Source of the DNA: a bacterium
GTDB lineage: Bacteria; Margulisbacteria; Marinamargulisbacteria; SXXA01
Length of the DNA: 7,565 nt
Reading direction: 5' to 3'
Assembly (NCBI GenBank): GCA_018402095.1
Contig: JAGYJO010000064.1
Coordinates: forward strand, 1-7,565
Of this stretch, positions 1 to 6,408 are shown piece by piece (position 1 is the stretch's first letter; each line of letters starts with the position of its first letter). The notes beneath the pieces are model-generated. The model ran no database searches and was not told the DNA's origin. It saw nothing but the letters and a program-made list of their open reading frames with translations. The position numbers and the translations under genes are program-made.

Positions 1-75
1 GCACAAACCATCAATACATCGCCCTATCAAAAAGGGGGAATAAATGACCCATCACACTACGAAAGGGATATTCCG
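1..75 (+). other. Left-edge region, all three forward frames open; possible end of an upstream gene
   Basis: Frame 2 stops at TAA 41-43 (last residues IHRPIKKGE), frame 3 stops at TGA 45-47 (last residues ALSKRGNK), and frame 1 runs into the 139-residue gene. Any of these could be the tail of an upstream gene, which would make the first gene here internal to a longer operon. No promoter could be recognised. Confidence 0.4.
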
Positions 76-79
76 ATGA
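44..79 (+). CDS. Possible 11-codon leader ORF overlapping the start of the 139-residue gene
   Basis: The ATG at 44 follows an A5G5 run (29-38) with a 5-base spacer and encodes MTHHTTKGIFR. Its TGA (77-79) overlaps the ATG at 76 as ATGA, the usual geometry of translational coupling. The ATG at 44 also overlaps, as ATGA, a TGA at 45-47 that closes another frame open from the left edge, so the purine run may instead sit at the end of an upstream gene. At this length chance is a real explanation, and the product may be only a translation relay rather than a functional peptide. Confidence 0.2.
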   Translation: MTHHTTKGIFR

Positions 80-495
80 CACACAATTTCGACTGGCTCA
101 AATGGCAAACTGTCTCCGTTATTGAGAGACACCCTACCCATGTAGACGAAACCGTCATCAGCACCTATTCTTCTGAAGAAGCCTTGATGCATTTCAGAAA
201 CGTGGGAAAGACATTGATCAAATACAAATACAAAGCCTTGGCACTATTGCCAAAAGACGGAGCTTCAAAAGCCTACTCTCTCCAGATCACACACAGGCAT
301 GTCCTCCTCCGTGAAACGACACCTCAAGGCCCCCGGCAAACACGCCTCATTCTCGCGGATGGCTCCCTCTGGCAAGACAACAAGCCCGCCGATGCCAACA
401 CCGAAGCCCATTTTGTAGACATGATTCACAAAATTCAAAACAAACTAGAAACAAACGAACTCAAAATAAATACCAAACAAGCGGAGATGATTTAA
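76..495 (+). CDS. Small hypothetical protein, possible partner or chaperone of the downstream giant protein
   Basis: This 139-residue protein has no family I recognise. The ATG is preceded by AAAGGG (62-67) with an 8-base spacer, which supports this start. No ATG, GTG or TTG lies in frame between position 1 and 76, but the frame stays open to the left edge, so a start outside the window cannot be excluded. By eye the protein has a helix at about 34-50 (SEEALMHFRNVGKTLIKYK), a run of probable beta strands at about 53-99 (KALALLP, YSLQITHRHVLLRE, TRLILADGSLW), and a C-terminal helix at about 109-125. There is no signal peptide or membrane segment, so it is probably cytoplasmic. It is separated from the 1631-residue gene by one base (stop TAA 493-495, next ATG 497), so the two are almost certainly cotranscribed and probably translationally coupled. 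Size and position suggest a dedicated chaperone or cofactor for the large protein. Against a classical type III chaperone, it is rich in Lys, Arg and His rather than acidic. The reading frame is solid; the role is a guess. Confidence 0.85.
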   Translation: MTHNFDWLKWQTVSVIERHPTHVDETVISTYSSEEALMHFRNVGKTLIKYKYKALALLPKDGASKAYSLQITHRHVLLRETTPQGPRQTRLILADGSLWQDNKPADANTEAHFVDMIHKIQNKLETNELKINTKQAEMI

Positions 496-496
496 T

Positions 497-3400
497 ATGG
501 CTAATGGCGTAGGTGGTTCAAGTGGAACGAGTAGAGCAAGTGGCGTTAATAACGTATCAGGCAAACAGAAAGAAATACCCGAAAATCTAGCAGCCGCCAA
601 AGATATGTTAAAAAGCCTAGGCCAGGGCCTCAAATCGAAGCTGGGAACGAGCCACGATGACGGACAAGGCACCCTCTCCGATCAATCATCAAACAAAGAG
701 CGAGACGACCGGCACAATAGCGCCGGCATATTTGCCACAACACATCCTAACGAACAACGCCCAACCGTCACACGCGTACACCAACAGGGAGAAAGCGCCG
801 CTAGCGGTGGTGACTCGAATCCCGAAACCAAAGAAAAAGGGACTACCTTAGGGTCAGACACAGGCACTAGCCCTGATAGCATCTCACAGGTCCCCGGAGG
901 ATCCCCGCTACAGACAACAAACACAAAGGCTGCCGAATCCGTACAACACACCACAGCGAAAGACGAATTAGCTACAACCAAAGCCAATATCAAAACAGCA
1001 CTAAAAACAGCCCTCAACACGACAAAAACTACCACATTTTTCAAAACACAAGATAGTCAAATAGCAGACGATTTAGTCACTATATACAGCACCAGTGCCA
1101 CCGCATTTCTCCCCCAATTCATCGAAGCCTTTGGTGAGGTTCTCGCAGAAAAAGGCGTCGCAAAAGCCGGTGTTTTTCACGAATTTTTCGACAAACAGCA
1201 TGGCTCCTTTTTGGGTAAAACGCTTAGTCCCCTAGGTGGTTACAGCGCGTCGATGGGAGACCGATTCAAAGACGGGTTTGCCCACCAGCTAAGTCATCGA
1301 TCTTTAGGCACCTCTATCACCCCCGAGAACATTCTGAAACAAGGTGGCGACAAAAGCTGCCTCGATAGTCTCGGCACCGCACTAACCAACTTAGGAAAAA
1401 GTCTCGATTTCAATATAGCCAGAAATGATCCAACGTGGTTGCCACTAATCGACGATATAGCAACGATTCTCAGCTCAGACACCCATGGTAACAATGGACT
1501 AAATACACTATGTAATGCCGTCATCGCATCACCCAATCTAGCAAGACACTTCGCTAGAACAGATATAGGCAATACCATCGCTACCCATCTAGAAACACGA
1601 TTGGAAGCGCTCACGAACCAGCTAGCTGATGTTATTCCTATCGGAAGTCTCCCAGACAAATTTTATGAGACCGTACAAACAGCGGCCGCGTTAGATATAC
1701 TCAAACCTGAGACTGGTGTATCCGATTTGAGTACGTGTGTCGCGGCAAGGAAAAACAAGCAAACAACACCCTCAACACGTGAAGCAGGTATCTATCTACG
1801 CGTCACATTTCCCACAATGGACACAAACTTCTCAGCGATAACTACCCGTACAGAGCTGGAGGAAGCAACAACACATTTCTATACCGAACTCCAGACTAAA
1901 GCAACAGCAGCTTTGGAAAGCATACAAACGACAGCAGACGGAACAACAGAGCTAAAAGATAATTTGCAACTAATTTTAACCCTGTTTTTCCACACAGCCA
2001 CCGAAGACAATCACGCCATATCAGCCCGTCTTCAACAACTCCAAGAGGATTTCACTACCAAACTCGAGACAGGAATAGAGACGCCAGCAACGCTCGACGC
2101 CACGCAATGGCAAACTGCAGCCGACTCCCTCCGCGAACTCGAAAAAGCCTTTGTGGATCTCTACAAACCAGATGAAGTGGATTACGAAGCACAAAAGACA
2201 GCCCTCACTCAGCTGGCAAACACACTCATGTTCCGCTATTTCACACAAGAAGCTGCCCAAATCAGTGTCCCTCCCCTCCAGGATGTTCAAAACTTTGATG
2301 CTAAATTAAGCGCACTAGATGCAGTCATAACAGGGGCCCGTAATGAAACGACATTTTCGGCGCTATTTGGCTACGACGCAGCGTCTCCTTTACATGAGAC
2401 GTACACCGCTGGTTTGGCGCAGCGAAATGCCGCTATCGAAGTCAAACTGGCGGCCCAGCATGGTGTATTGCCCACAAAAATGGAAGTGGCAACAGCCAAA
2501 CTCACAGATGCTACAAGGAGACTCGAAACTGCACTAGAACAACTCTACACAGCCCTCGGATCAAACACGGGTGATGCAGCAACTGAAGCAACCACCCGTA
2601 CTGAAACCACGACGAGAACTCACAATATCACAGGCGCAGGCGACGACAAAAACGAAAAAGCGAACAGAACCGTAGCCAGCGCAGAAGCTATCAATGCACA
2701 AACAAGAGACATACAGCAACTCACGAGGGCCTATCAAGATGTACGAGTAGAACTAAACACTGTCATTGCAAGTATCCAGGATGAAAACACAGCCCTAAAT
2801 CCTGACACGATTACAGCAGCAGACCTCACCAACAAAGAAACGGCCTTAACAACGGTCCTCACCACCGCCTTGGGAAGATTTGACACCAGAGGATCTGCCG
2901 ATGCCGCAGTTGATGATATTCGTGCCACGCTGACTCGAGACGAAGCAACGATACACAACGCTATAAAAAACAGCATCCAAGAATTAGCCGCATTGGGCAT
3001 TGCGCCTCGCCAAGAGGGAGAATCCGATGCCGATCGACTCGCATATTTAGACGCAGCGTCCGCCCGTCTCGAAGAGTTTCTCCCAGAAACAAACGTCAGC
3101 GAACGACAAGCCCTACAAGCCTCCGACCCCCCCCGTCTCGAGGAAGATGCGGCCACTCTTGAATACATCAAATATTCAACCGCTAATGTTATTGCAGAGG
3201 TTGATCAGAAATTCAAAACAAATCCAATAAGCAACATGGCAAATCTGTCTTCAGATATAGATACCCGAAATGAAGCCATAGCGACCCTCCTCCTAACCAC
3301 ATTTGAATTGATTGCTGCAGATGCAGCTACAACTAAGGCAAGCCCCGAATGGGAAGAGCGCGATCTCACAAAAAGGAAAGAGTTATCCCAAACGGCACTC

Positions 3401-5392
3401 TATACTCCAGAGCAGATGGAAAGAGCCACCATCAGAAACCATAAGACTAGCCTTCACACCCTGCAACAAGAAGATGCCCAAAACAAGCTGAATATCCGCG
3501 TAAATACCCCTAGTAAGCACGATGACCCCAACTGGAAAAGTCAATGGGAAGCGATATCAACCAGTCTTCGCCATACCCATGAGCAGCTCCAAAGGAGAAT
3601 AGATGCTAACTCGACTAAAGACACTGAACTAGGTAACGACTTAAATACCTTTGGCTCTATCGCAAAAACACTCATGACAGAGTACATGCTGCAAGAAGAG
3701 GCCCGGACAGTGGCGATGGTATCCAAGATCAACAAGATCGACAATGCGCCCATAACGCTATCTGATATTCAGGAGGCAACCGCATTGGCCAGTGAGACAC
3801 CTCGTTTTTCTGAGACATTTTCTTTCATGTTCGGTAAAGATACGCCATTTGCACGGTCAAACGCCTTGTTAGACGCGCGTGCCGTCGCAAAAATCACAGA
3901 TATGCGTGCCTATCAAATAGGCCTCCTAGAATACGTCTCTCTATCTGTTTTGGGTAAGCTGCTAGACCAAATAACATCCCCAGAAAACTCAGAAAAACAT
4001 ACAGCATTCACCAACGCATGTAAGGACGCCCCACCAGAAACAGTACATAGTCTAAAGACATTCGTCCTAAGCAAAATAGCGGCGCATGAAACGGACGTCG
4101 CTACAGCAGACAGCCCCCAAACAATCCACCCAAGTACAGTCACTCATGAAGATATTGATGACATGAAAGCCGATTGGAAAACAGCAATACAATTTCTAAG
4201 CGCGCTACAAAAGTCTATAGCCACTACCAAATTTAGAACTGCAAAAAGCGCTTTGACACAACAGCTAGACATCATCGGAAAGAAACTCGGAAAAGTAGAT
4301 CCCACAGATATAAGCCCATGGATCTATAGTGCAATGCAACGACCTATAGTGGATGGCGGATCCAATGCCGCTATACTGACCAAATCAGCAACCATAATCC
4401 AAGAACAAGCAGTCTATATTTCAAGACTCACCGCCCGCTATGCAGAGTGTGAAACAAAGATAAAAGAGATACTCGATGGGTTAAAAGCAGACCAGAATAT
4501 CTCACCCCAAACATTTCAAGAAAGAGTACGGGAGTTTGCTTCCTTACTCGATAACGTCGTCACCGAGTTCAATACCCAAGAGATTGTAAGGATTCCATTT
4601 AGAGCGTCAAACTCAGCGTCCTCAAATTCAGAATCAAGCCCAGATGTCATACTGGTTCGTGAACTCAAAGAGGCCATCCTTTCTGCTGTTAAACGCGCAA
4701 AAAAGGAAGGTCTAGCATCTGTTCAAAGAACCCTAACCGACATCCACAAAAAAAACTTCTCTGACGCCACCGAAGAATTATCCAAAGCTCTCAGTACATT
4801 CTACAAAGAGACAGGTACGCAACCCGCGACAACCGCCGAATCCAAAGCCTCCGCCGCCAAGGCAGCTAACGAAAGCGATATCACCACCATCTATGCGGCA
4901 GCCGACTCCCTGAATGAGCAAGCCACGCAGATCACAAGGCTAACAGACTTGTACAAAGCCGCCATAGACAATGTGACGCCAGAAGCCACCGCGATTCGCC
5001 AGTCCGCCGCCACGAGCCTCGATGCGTTTGTCAAAGACGGCACCCCAATGCCAACTTTCGATACACTTCGAGATGGGGTTTTGACTGCTGCGGGTGTACC
5101 TGAATCCTCTAAAGCGGATGTTCGTAGCGCTTTGGATACTACAGCTAAAGGTGAGATCGAAGCAGAAATCCAGGCACGGATGGATTTGCATGCGGCGCTC
5201 ACCGCGATAGAGGCAAATACCACCTCATCGCTAGGCGCTAAAAAAGCCGCAATAGACGCCGCAAAAGCACTGATGCAGGGCGGCCCTGCGAACCCAGCCT
5301 ATGCCGCATGTGATAGGCTCCTCGCGGATCGGTTACAGGGGCTTCAAAAAGAGATTTATGGGGTTTTGGCGGAAGATGCTGGAAATAATTAG
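497..5392 (+). CDS. Giant 1631-residue repeat-containing protein with disordered N-terminus, putative secreted effector
   Basis: The frame is long and uninterrupted, starting at ATG 497 with GGAG at 483-486 (10-base spacer) and ending at TAG 5390-5392. Residues 1-150 are low complexity, rich in Ser, Gly, Thr and Asp, apart from a possible amphipathic helix at about 27-49. The rest is predominantly helical and rich in Ala and Thr, without a signal peptide or clear membrane span. Residues about 150-450 look unique. From 454 the protein is built from repeats: a long unit at about 454-797, a diverged second copy at about 888-1360, and a partial third copy at 1423-1546. Anchors pairing the two long copies are L512/L986, W538/W1017, T576-L-M/T1058-L-M and F620-S-x2-F-G/F1108-S-x2-F-G. 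The end of each unit carries the motif [SA]A-x2-[IL]-x2-Q-x3-I-x2-LT-x2-Y. Linkers are Thr-rich (696-708) or Ser/Asn-rich (about 1375-1390). No enzyme motif was recognised. A disordered N-terminus plus a large helical body, with a small gene immediately upstream, fits a secreted effector or structural repeat protein, but this is inference. Confidence 0.95.
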   Translation: MANGVGGSSGTSRASGVNNVSGKQKEIPENLAAAKDMLKSLGQGLKSKLGTSHDDGQGTLSDQSSNKERDDRHNSAGIFATTHPNEQRPTVTRVHQQGESAASGGDSNPETKEKGTTLGSDTGTSPDSISQVPGGSPLQTTNTKAAESVQHTTAKDELATTKANIKTALKTALNTTKTTTFFKTQDSQIADDLVTIYSTSATAFLPQFIEAFGEVLAEKGVAKAGVFHEFFDKQHGSFLGKTLSPLGGYSASMGDRFKDGFAHQLSHRSLGTSITPENILKQGGDKSCLDSLGTALTNLGKSLDFNIARNDPTWLPLIDDIATILSSDTHGNNGLNTLCNAVIASPNLARHFARTDIGNTIATHLETRLEALTNQLADVIPIGSLPDKFYETVQTAAALDILKPETGVSDLSTCVAARKNKQTTPSTREAGIYLRVTFPTMDTNFSAITTRTELEEATTHFYTELQTKATAALESIQTTADGTTELKDNLQLILTLFFHTATEDNHAISARLQQLQEDFTTKLETGIETPATLDATQWQTAADSLRELEKAFVDLYKPDEVDYEAQKTALTQLANTLMFRYFTQEAAQISVPPLQDVQNFDAKLSALDAVITGARNETTFSALFGYDAASPLHETYTAGLAQRNAAIEVKLAAQHGVLPTKMEVATAKLTDATRRLETALEQLYTALGSNTGDAATEATTRTETTTRTHNITGAGDDKNEKANRTVASAEAINAQTRDIQQLTRAYQDVRVELNTVIASIQDENTALNPDTITAADLTNKETALTTVLTTALGRFDTRGSADAAVDDIRATLTRDEATIHNAIKNSIQELAALGIAPRQEGESDADRLAYLDAASARLEEFLPETNVSERQALQASDPPRLEEDAATLEYIKYSTANVIAEVDQKFKTNPISNMANLSSDIDTRNEAIATLLLTTFELIAADAATTKASPEWEERDLTKRKELSQTALYTPEQMERATIRNHKTSLHTLQQEDAQNKLNIRVNTPSKHDDPNWKSQWEAISTSLRHTHEQLQRRIDANSTKDTELGNDLNTFGSIAKTLMTEYMLQEEARTVAMVSKINKIDNAPITLSDIQEATALASETPRFSETFSFMFGKDTPFARSNALLDARAVAKITDMRAYQIGLLEYVSLSVLGKLLDQITSPENSEKHTAFTNACKDAPPETVHSLKTFVLSKIAAHETDVATADSPQTIHPSTVTHEDIDDMKADWKTAIQFLSALQKSIATTKFRTAKSALTQQLDIIGKKLGKVDPTDISPWIYSAMQRPIVDGGSNAAILTKSATIIQEQAVYISRLTARYAECETKIKEILDGLKADQNISPQTFQERVREFASLLDNVVTEFNTQEIVRIPFRASNSASSNSESSPDVILVRELKEAILSAVKRAKKEGLASVQRTLTDIHKKNFSDATEELSKALSTFYKETGTQPATTAESKASAAKAANESDITTIYAAADSLNEQATQITRLTDLYKAAIDNVTPEATAIRQSAATSLDAFVKDGTPMPTFDTLRDGVLTAAGVPESSKADVRSALDTTAKGEIEAEIQARMDLHAALTAIEANTTSSLGAKKAAIDAAKALMQGGPANPAYAACDRLLADRLQGLQKEIYGVLAEDAGNN
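1856..2887 (+). repeat. Long internal repeat unit 1 of the giant protein (about residues 454-797)
   Basis: This is protein-level homology with unit 2; the DNA has diverged. Shared anchors in order, as unit 1/unit 2 residue numbers, are L454/L888, a hydrophobic helix L492/L931, L512/L986, W538/W1017, T576-L-M/T1058-L-M followed by QE, F620-S-x2-F-G/F1108-S-x2-F-G, A672-x3-L/A1249-x3-L, and the LT-x2-Y motif 728-746/1297-1315. The offset rises from 434 to 577 and then falls to 569, as expected for insertions and deletions in linkers. Boundaries are approximate. Confidence 0.7.
2582..2617 (+). repeat. Two tandem 18-base units encoding TEATTR / TETTTR
   Basis: The first six bases (ACTGAA) are identical and the rest has diverged mostly at third codon positions. 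It lies in the Thr-rich linker (residues 696-707) between the DATRRLETAL helix and the LT-x2-Y motif of repeat unit 1, a linker whose length varies between repeat copies. Confidence 0.45.
3127..3134 (+). repeat. C8 homopolymer inside the giant gene
   Basis: Eight consecutive C bases encode Pro878-Pro879 at the linker between repeat units 1 and 2. Gain of one C leads to TGA within about a dozen codons, and loss of one C leads to TAA within about 35 codons, so slippage would leave a product ending just after unit 1. Confidence 0.9.
3158..4576 (+). repeat. Long internal repeat unit 2 of the giant protein (about residues 888-1360)
   Basis: This is the diverged second copy of the unit at residues 454-797. 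It is longer, chiefly because of an extra stretch of about 35 residues after the 929-941 helix (around PEWEERDLTKRKELSQ) and further insertion between F1108 and A1249. The match is best at 986-1112 and 1249-1340. The C8 tract at 3127-3134 lies just upstream, in the linker between the units. Confidence 0.7.
4748..4755 (+). repeat. A8 homopolymer just before the third repeat copy
   Basis: Eight A bases followed by C encode Lys1418-Lys1419-Asn1420. The end reads A_AAA_AAC in the coding frame, a slippery heptamer form. A minus-one shift there reads two codons and meets TGA at 4762-4764, so it would remove the third repeat copy and the C-terminus. It may simply be a Lys-rich codon run. Confidence 0.85.
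4763..5134 (+). repeat. Partial third copy: terminal submodule of the repeat unit (residues 1423-1546)
   Basis: Residues 1423-1440 (DAT-x2-L-x2-AL-x2-[LF]Y-x3-G) match residues 671-688 of unit 1 without gaps. Residues 1468-1486 match 728-746 without gaps. D1541-V-R-x2-L matches D807-I-R-x2-L. The linker is 12 residues shorter than in unit 1. Only the last third of the long unit is present, so this is either a partial duplication or a remnant. Confidence 0.65.
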
Positions 5393-5398
5393 CATAAT

Positions 5399-5403
5399 GG
5401 AGG
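5399..5403 (+). promoter_or_regulatory. Strong ribosome-binding site GGAGG with no conventional start codon at the right distance
   Basis: GGAGG lies seven bases after the stop of the giant gene. The expected start window (about 5-10 bases downstream) contains no ATG, GTG or TTG. At seven bases it contains ACG 5411-5413, in frame with the 5474-6367 coding region. This is the best-placed candidate for initiation of the third gene, either as a true ACG start or as an ATG changed to ACG. The ATG at 5397 overlaps the site itself and opens only a 19-codon ORF in another frame. Confidence 0.5.
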
Positions 5404-5473
5404 CCAAAACACGAGAAGAAGCAATCAAGGCACTACCGCCAATGTCAATAAGCTAGGCATCCTGTCACATCAA

Positions 5474-6367
5474 TTGGAAGTAGACTTTTACAATCCAACT
5501 CATAGTCGTGGATGGAAATACAACGTCGGATTGGATGAGGCTTTCAACGAAATATTGAGACACAATCCTCCACCAGGAAATACGAATGAATTCATCGCCG
5601 GATTGGATAGTGCCATCCAAAGTCTCAATGCACAAGCGGGCCTCGGAGGTCTTCCCGAACCTTACAAGGGAATGGCGGACAGAGCTCTGGACCGTTTAAG
5701 AGACCGTAATGACGGATCTCCAAAACTATGTGCGTGGGTTCTATCGTCTAACATCAGCTTGGTACTGAGCATCATCGAAAGCTTCGGCGATACCAGAAGT
5801 GCAGCAGTACAAAACGCATCGCCCCACGGAGGCAGGACTCAATATCTACCGCTACATGAAGGGATAACCCTCAAAAAAGAAGACCACACATCCCTCACAG
5901 GAAGATCACGTGAACGCGGGGATCTGTGGGGACACATGTACGGCGTCATCCAAGATATCCCAACGGTGACTGTCCAAGACATAGACGCCTACAACATTCC
6001 TGGGCACGGTATTGTCGAAGCTCAATTCTGTGAGTTGATACATAAAATGAGCTTAAATGTTGTAGATTACAGTGTCATCAATAGCGGCTACACAGAGGCA
6101 ACAATGGGGCAGGACGCAACCCTCAGCAGAGACGCTTGGCGGAGCTTTTGTACCATAATGGGCGCCAATGACCAGATGACTGCGTTCCTAGAGACCCTAT
6201 GGCCAGGATCACCTACGGAGGCTACGGTATCTGTCGATAGCTTGGCCGCACTCTGGAAAGAACTCTTGGAAAACGAAGAAAACTACAGACATCTCAGATA
6301 TTTGTTTGGACGCAAGTTTGAACGGGTATATCAAGAATTAGTCATAGAAAATGTAAGAGACGAGTAA
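5474..6367 (+). CDS. Hypothetical protein of about 297-318 residues, start codon uncertain
   Basis: The interval starts at TTG 5474, the first conventional start codon in frame; it gives 297 residues ending at TAA 6365-6367. That TTG has no good ribosome-binding site. The frame is open upstream to the TAG that ends the giant gene, with no ATG, GTG or TTG in those codons. A strong GGAGG (5399-5403) lies seven bases before an in-frame ACG at 5411, which would give 318 residues starting TRRSNQGTTANVNK. The first in-frame ATG (5672) would lose 66 residues and also lacks a well-spaced site. Numbered from the TTG, the protein has helical stretches at about 20-30, 37-53 and 63-78, a moderately hydrophobic segment at about 85-104, a middle region rich in His, Gly and charged residues (about 117-180), and a charged helical C-terminus (about 255-297, KELLENEENYRHLRYLFGRK). 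I recognise no family or catalytic motif. It lies between two effector-like genes and is probably in their operon. Coding potential looks real; the 5' end is the doubt. Confidence 0.75.
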   Translation: MEVDFYNPTHSRGWKYNVGLDEAFNEILRHNPPPGNTNEFIAGLDSAIQSLNAQAGLGGLPEPYKGMADRALDRLRDRNDGSPKLCAWVLSSNISLVLSIIESFGDTRSAAVQNASPHGGRTQYLPLHEGITLKKEDHTSLTGRSRERGDLWGHMYGVIQDIPTVTVQDIDAYNIPGHGIVEAQFCELIHKMSLNVVDYSVINSGYTEATMGQDATLSRDAWRSFCTIMGANDQMTAFLETLWPGSPTEATVSVDSLAALWKELLENEENYRHLRYLFGRKFERVYQELVIENVRDE

Positions 6368-6394
6368 GTAGTCCTCCGGTCTATCAGAAAACAA

Positions 6395-6400
6395 AAGGAG
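6395..6400 (+). promoter_or_regulatory. Ribosome-binding site AAGGAG of the last gene
   Basis: AAGGAG sits eight bases before ATG 6409. It fixes the start of the right-edge partial gene and is a near-consensus site for an anti-Shine-Dalgarno of the usual type. Confidence 0.8.
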
Positions 6401-6408
6401 AAATAAGC

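Noticed and set aside
76..495. Assigning the 139-residue protein to a classical type III secretion chaperone family
   Set aside because: Size, position and a mixed helix/strand pattern fit, but it is rich in basic residues and no family signature was recognised, so only a possible partner role is stated.
682..5223. Several minus-strand open frames of 70-145 codons lying within the giant gene
   Set aside because: They lie entirely inside the 1631-codon plus-strand frame, have Ser/Val/Cys-rich compositions typical of the antisense of Thr/Ala-rich coding sequence, and show no recognisable protein features.
5390..5392. TAG recoded as a sense codon genome-wide
   Set aside because: Recoding would predict TAG inside other genes here, and the remaining frames have none, while TAA ends the first and third genes. 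One TAG is better explained as a normal stop or a nonsense mutation.
5726..5785. Membrane segment in the third protein (hydrophobic stretch around residues 85-104 from TTG)
   Set aside because: The stretch contains Ser, Asn and Glu and is only moderately hydrophobic, so a buried helix of a soluble protein is more likely.
6368..6408. Transcription terminator between the third and fourth genes
   Set aside because: No GC-rich inverted repeat followed by T residues is visible in this 41-base gap.
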